From assembly GCA_934141575.1 (NCBI GenBank), contig CAKPCJ010000044.1, positions 1 to 5,617 on the forward strand: a DNA stretch of 5,617 bases. The letters are read 5' to 3'. Shown piece after piece: positions 5,575-5,617 of this stretch. Origin of the DNA: an uncultured Bacilli bacterium. Lineage in GTDB: Bacteria > Bacillota_I > Bacilli_A > RF39 > UBA660. Each line of letters begins with the position of its first letter. Within the stretch, counting starts at the first letter, position 1. The notes below the pieces were generated by a model that was not told where the DNA came from, searched no databases, and saw nothing but the letters and a program-made list of their open reading frames with translations. The translations under genes were made by a program, and so were the position numbers.

Positions 5575-5617
5575 ATGGAGAAAAAGAAGGGTTTTACCCT
5601 TATTGAGTTATTAACAG
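5575..5617 (+). CDS. Type IV prepilin-like protein, N-terminus only (truncated by window end)
   Basis: ATG 5575 follows a strong AGGAGGAG site (5564-5571, 3-base spacer) and a good promoter. The 14 visible codons read MEKKKGFTLIELLT. This is the class III signal of type IV prepilins and pseudopilins: a short basic leader, Gly6 before the prepilin peptidase cleavage site, Phe7 that becomes the methylated first residue, and Glu at position +5 of the mature protein. The hydrophobic assembly helix would follow beyond the window. It could be a major pilin, a minor pilin, a competence pseudopilin, or an anchored protein with a C-terminal domain like that of the gene at 1-696; the visible part cannot tell these apart. 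Confidence 0.9.
   Translation, partial: MEKKKGFTLIELLT

Noticed and set aside
784..5617. DGR reverse transcriptase, template repeat, CRISPR array, tRNA, rRNA or insertion sequence
   Set aside because: I looked on both strands for RT motifs (such as YxDD), repeated spacers, cloverleaf-like segments and transposase motifs and saw none.

Overview
The window is AT-rich, compact bacterial DNA with every supported gene on the + strand. Adenine- and thymine-ending codons dominate, the Shine-Dalgarno sites are strong and often of the extended GGTGAT type, the intrinsic terminators are U-rich, and the gene set (RecD2-type helicase, CarD-family regulator, type IV prepilin, membrane-anchored glucosaminidase) points to a low-GC Gram-positive lineage. 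An uncultured gut member of the Bacilli/Mollicutes side of the Bacillota (RF39-like) is my best guess, inferred from protein style and not proven. All visible stops are TAA or TAG. Tryptophan is TGG and no in-frame TGA is needed, so a standard code is enough.

Layout: (1) 1-696, the 3' part of a secreted or pilus-type surface protein ending in a DUF6273/C-type-lectin-like domain, closed by a terminator. (2) 784-2979, a complete RecD2-family helicase with its own extended -10 promoter. (3) 3060-3203, a 47-residue small protein missed by long-ORF criteria, preceded by possible RNA hairpins and followed by a good terminator. (4) 3288-4147, a transcription unit with a promoter, a hairpin plus eight T's inside the 5' leader (a candidate attenuator), a CarD-family protein, and a 74-residue protein resembling the RNA polymerase alpha C-terminal domain, ending at a terminator. 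(5) 4185-5486, a single-pass membrane protein with a cytoplasmic N-terminal region and an extracellular glucosaminidase-type domain, with a terminator. (6) 5521-5617, a promoter, RBS and the first 14 codons of a type IV prepilin.

The most interesting signal is in the first gene. Across roughly bases 511-663 its composition changes abruptly. Adenine falls from about 45% to about 13% in the core, GC rises from about 24% to about 44%, and NNC codons go from 6 in 166 to 9 in 25. This lies in the last part of a lectin-like domain, just before a G-x-R-P-V motif. That is what the variable region of a diversity-generating retroelement (DGR) would look like, but no template repeat or reverse transcriptase is present here, so it remains a hypothesis. 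The carD leader and the CarD/alpha-CTD-like gene pair are the next most interesting items.
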